The position numbers and the translations under genes were made by a program. Shown here one piece after another: positions 63,980-64,000 of a DNA stretch of 64,000 bases. Position 1 is the first letter of the stretch. Every line of letters starts with the position of its first letter. The stretch spans positions 1-64,000 of the forward strand of contig JARFXQ010000004.1 of the NCBI GenBank assembly GCA_029194725.1, written 5' to 3'. Under the pieces are notes generated by a model, which did no database searches, had not been told where the DNA came from, and saw only the letters and a program-made list of their open reading frames with translations. This DNA comes from Nitrospira sp. Lineage in GTDB: Bacteria; Nitrospirota; Nitrospiria; Nitrospirales; Nitrospiraceae.

Positions 63980-64000
63980 GGCCTGTCGGTTGCGAGGGCA

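Overview
The window looks like a stretch of a Nitrospira-type (Nitrospirota) chromosome. The base composition is moderately GC-rich. It carries a complete urease operon with a Yut-family urea channel and a porin, a TPR/SLT lytic transglycosylase, and a zapA-rny-ymdB-xseAB block. It has no 16S rRNA, nxr or amo gene, so the genus is an inference from gene content and protein flavour (about 0.7) and nothing here separates a nitrite oxidiser from a comammox strain.

The first 14 kb is accessory DNA. It holds a secreted hypothetical protein, an LGFP-repeat metzincin with a HEAT-repeat partner, the decayed remains of a small-protein/nucleotidyltransferase pair, a higBA-type toxin-antitoxin pair, and an IS4-family element. 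That element has a perfect 15-bp inverted repeat and a 13-bp target duplication, but its transposase is broken. A REP-associated tyrosine transposase bounded by a 14-bp inverted repeat follows, then a lipase-like hydrolase, a CYTH-CHAD protein, a CBS-pair protein and an RMD1/DUF155 membrane protein.

From 14.3 to 22.5 kb lies the urea module. An outer-membrane porin on the plus strand converges on the minus-strand operon ureA-B-C-E-F-G-D plus a urea channel. A candidate promoter with a nine-cytosine tract near its start precedes ureA. Together these genes would bring urea across both membranes and split it to ammonia and CO2.

From 22.9 to 40.3 kb the genes are mostly core: an MsbA-like exporter, a 31-residue COX24-type basic protein, L-aspartate oxidase, lytic transglycosylases, pabC and pabB, an ATP synthase cluster with only the membrane-sector genes (atpZ, atpB, atpE, atpF), larE, an M16 peptidase pair, rlmN, and a zapB-like/zapA pair. 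A 512-bp spacer after zapA holds stable hairpins and a candidate 6S RNA. Next come rny, a YmdB-type phosphoesterase, xseA, xseB, a TlyA-type methyltransferase, a sugar-nucleotide epimerase and a rhodanese.

From 47.1 to 49.2 kb there is a more AT-rich insert with a TcmP/DUF5131 (three-Cys-motif) gene pair and an orphan AbrB-type regulator. This is the best candidate in the window for a poorly described system. After it come aat, an ECF sigma/anti-sigma pair between two secreted proteins, a decayed Ig-like domain, a frameshifted FNR-like reductase, der, a HAD nucleotidase, a methyltransferase, leuS-lptE-holA, rpsT and pyrF.
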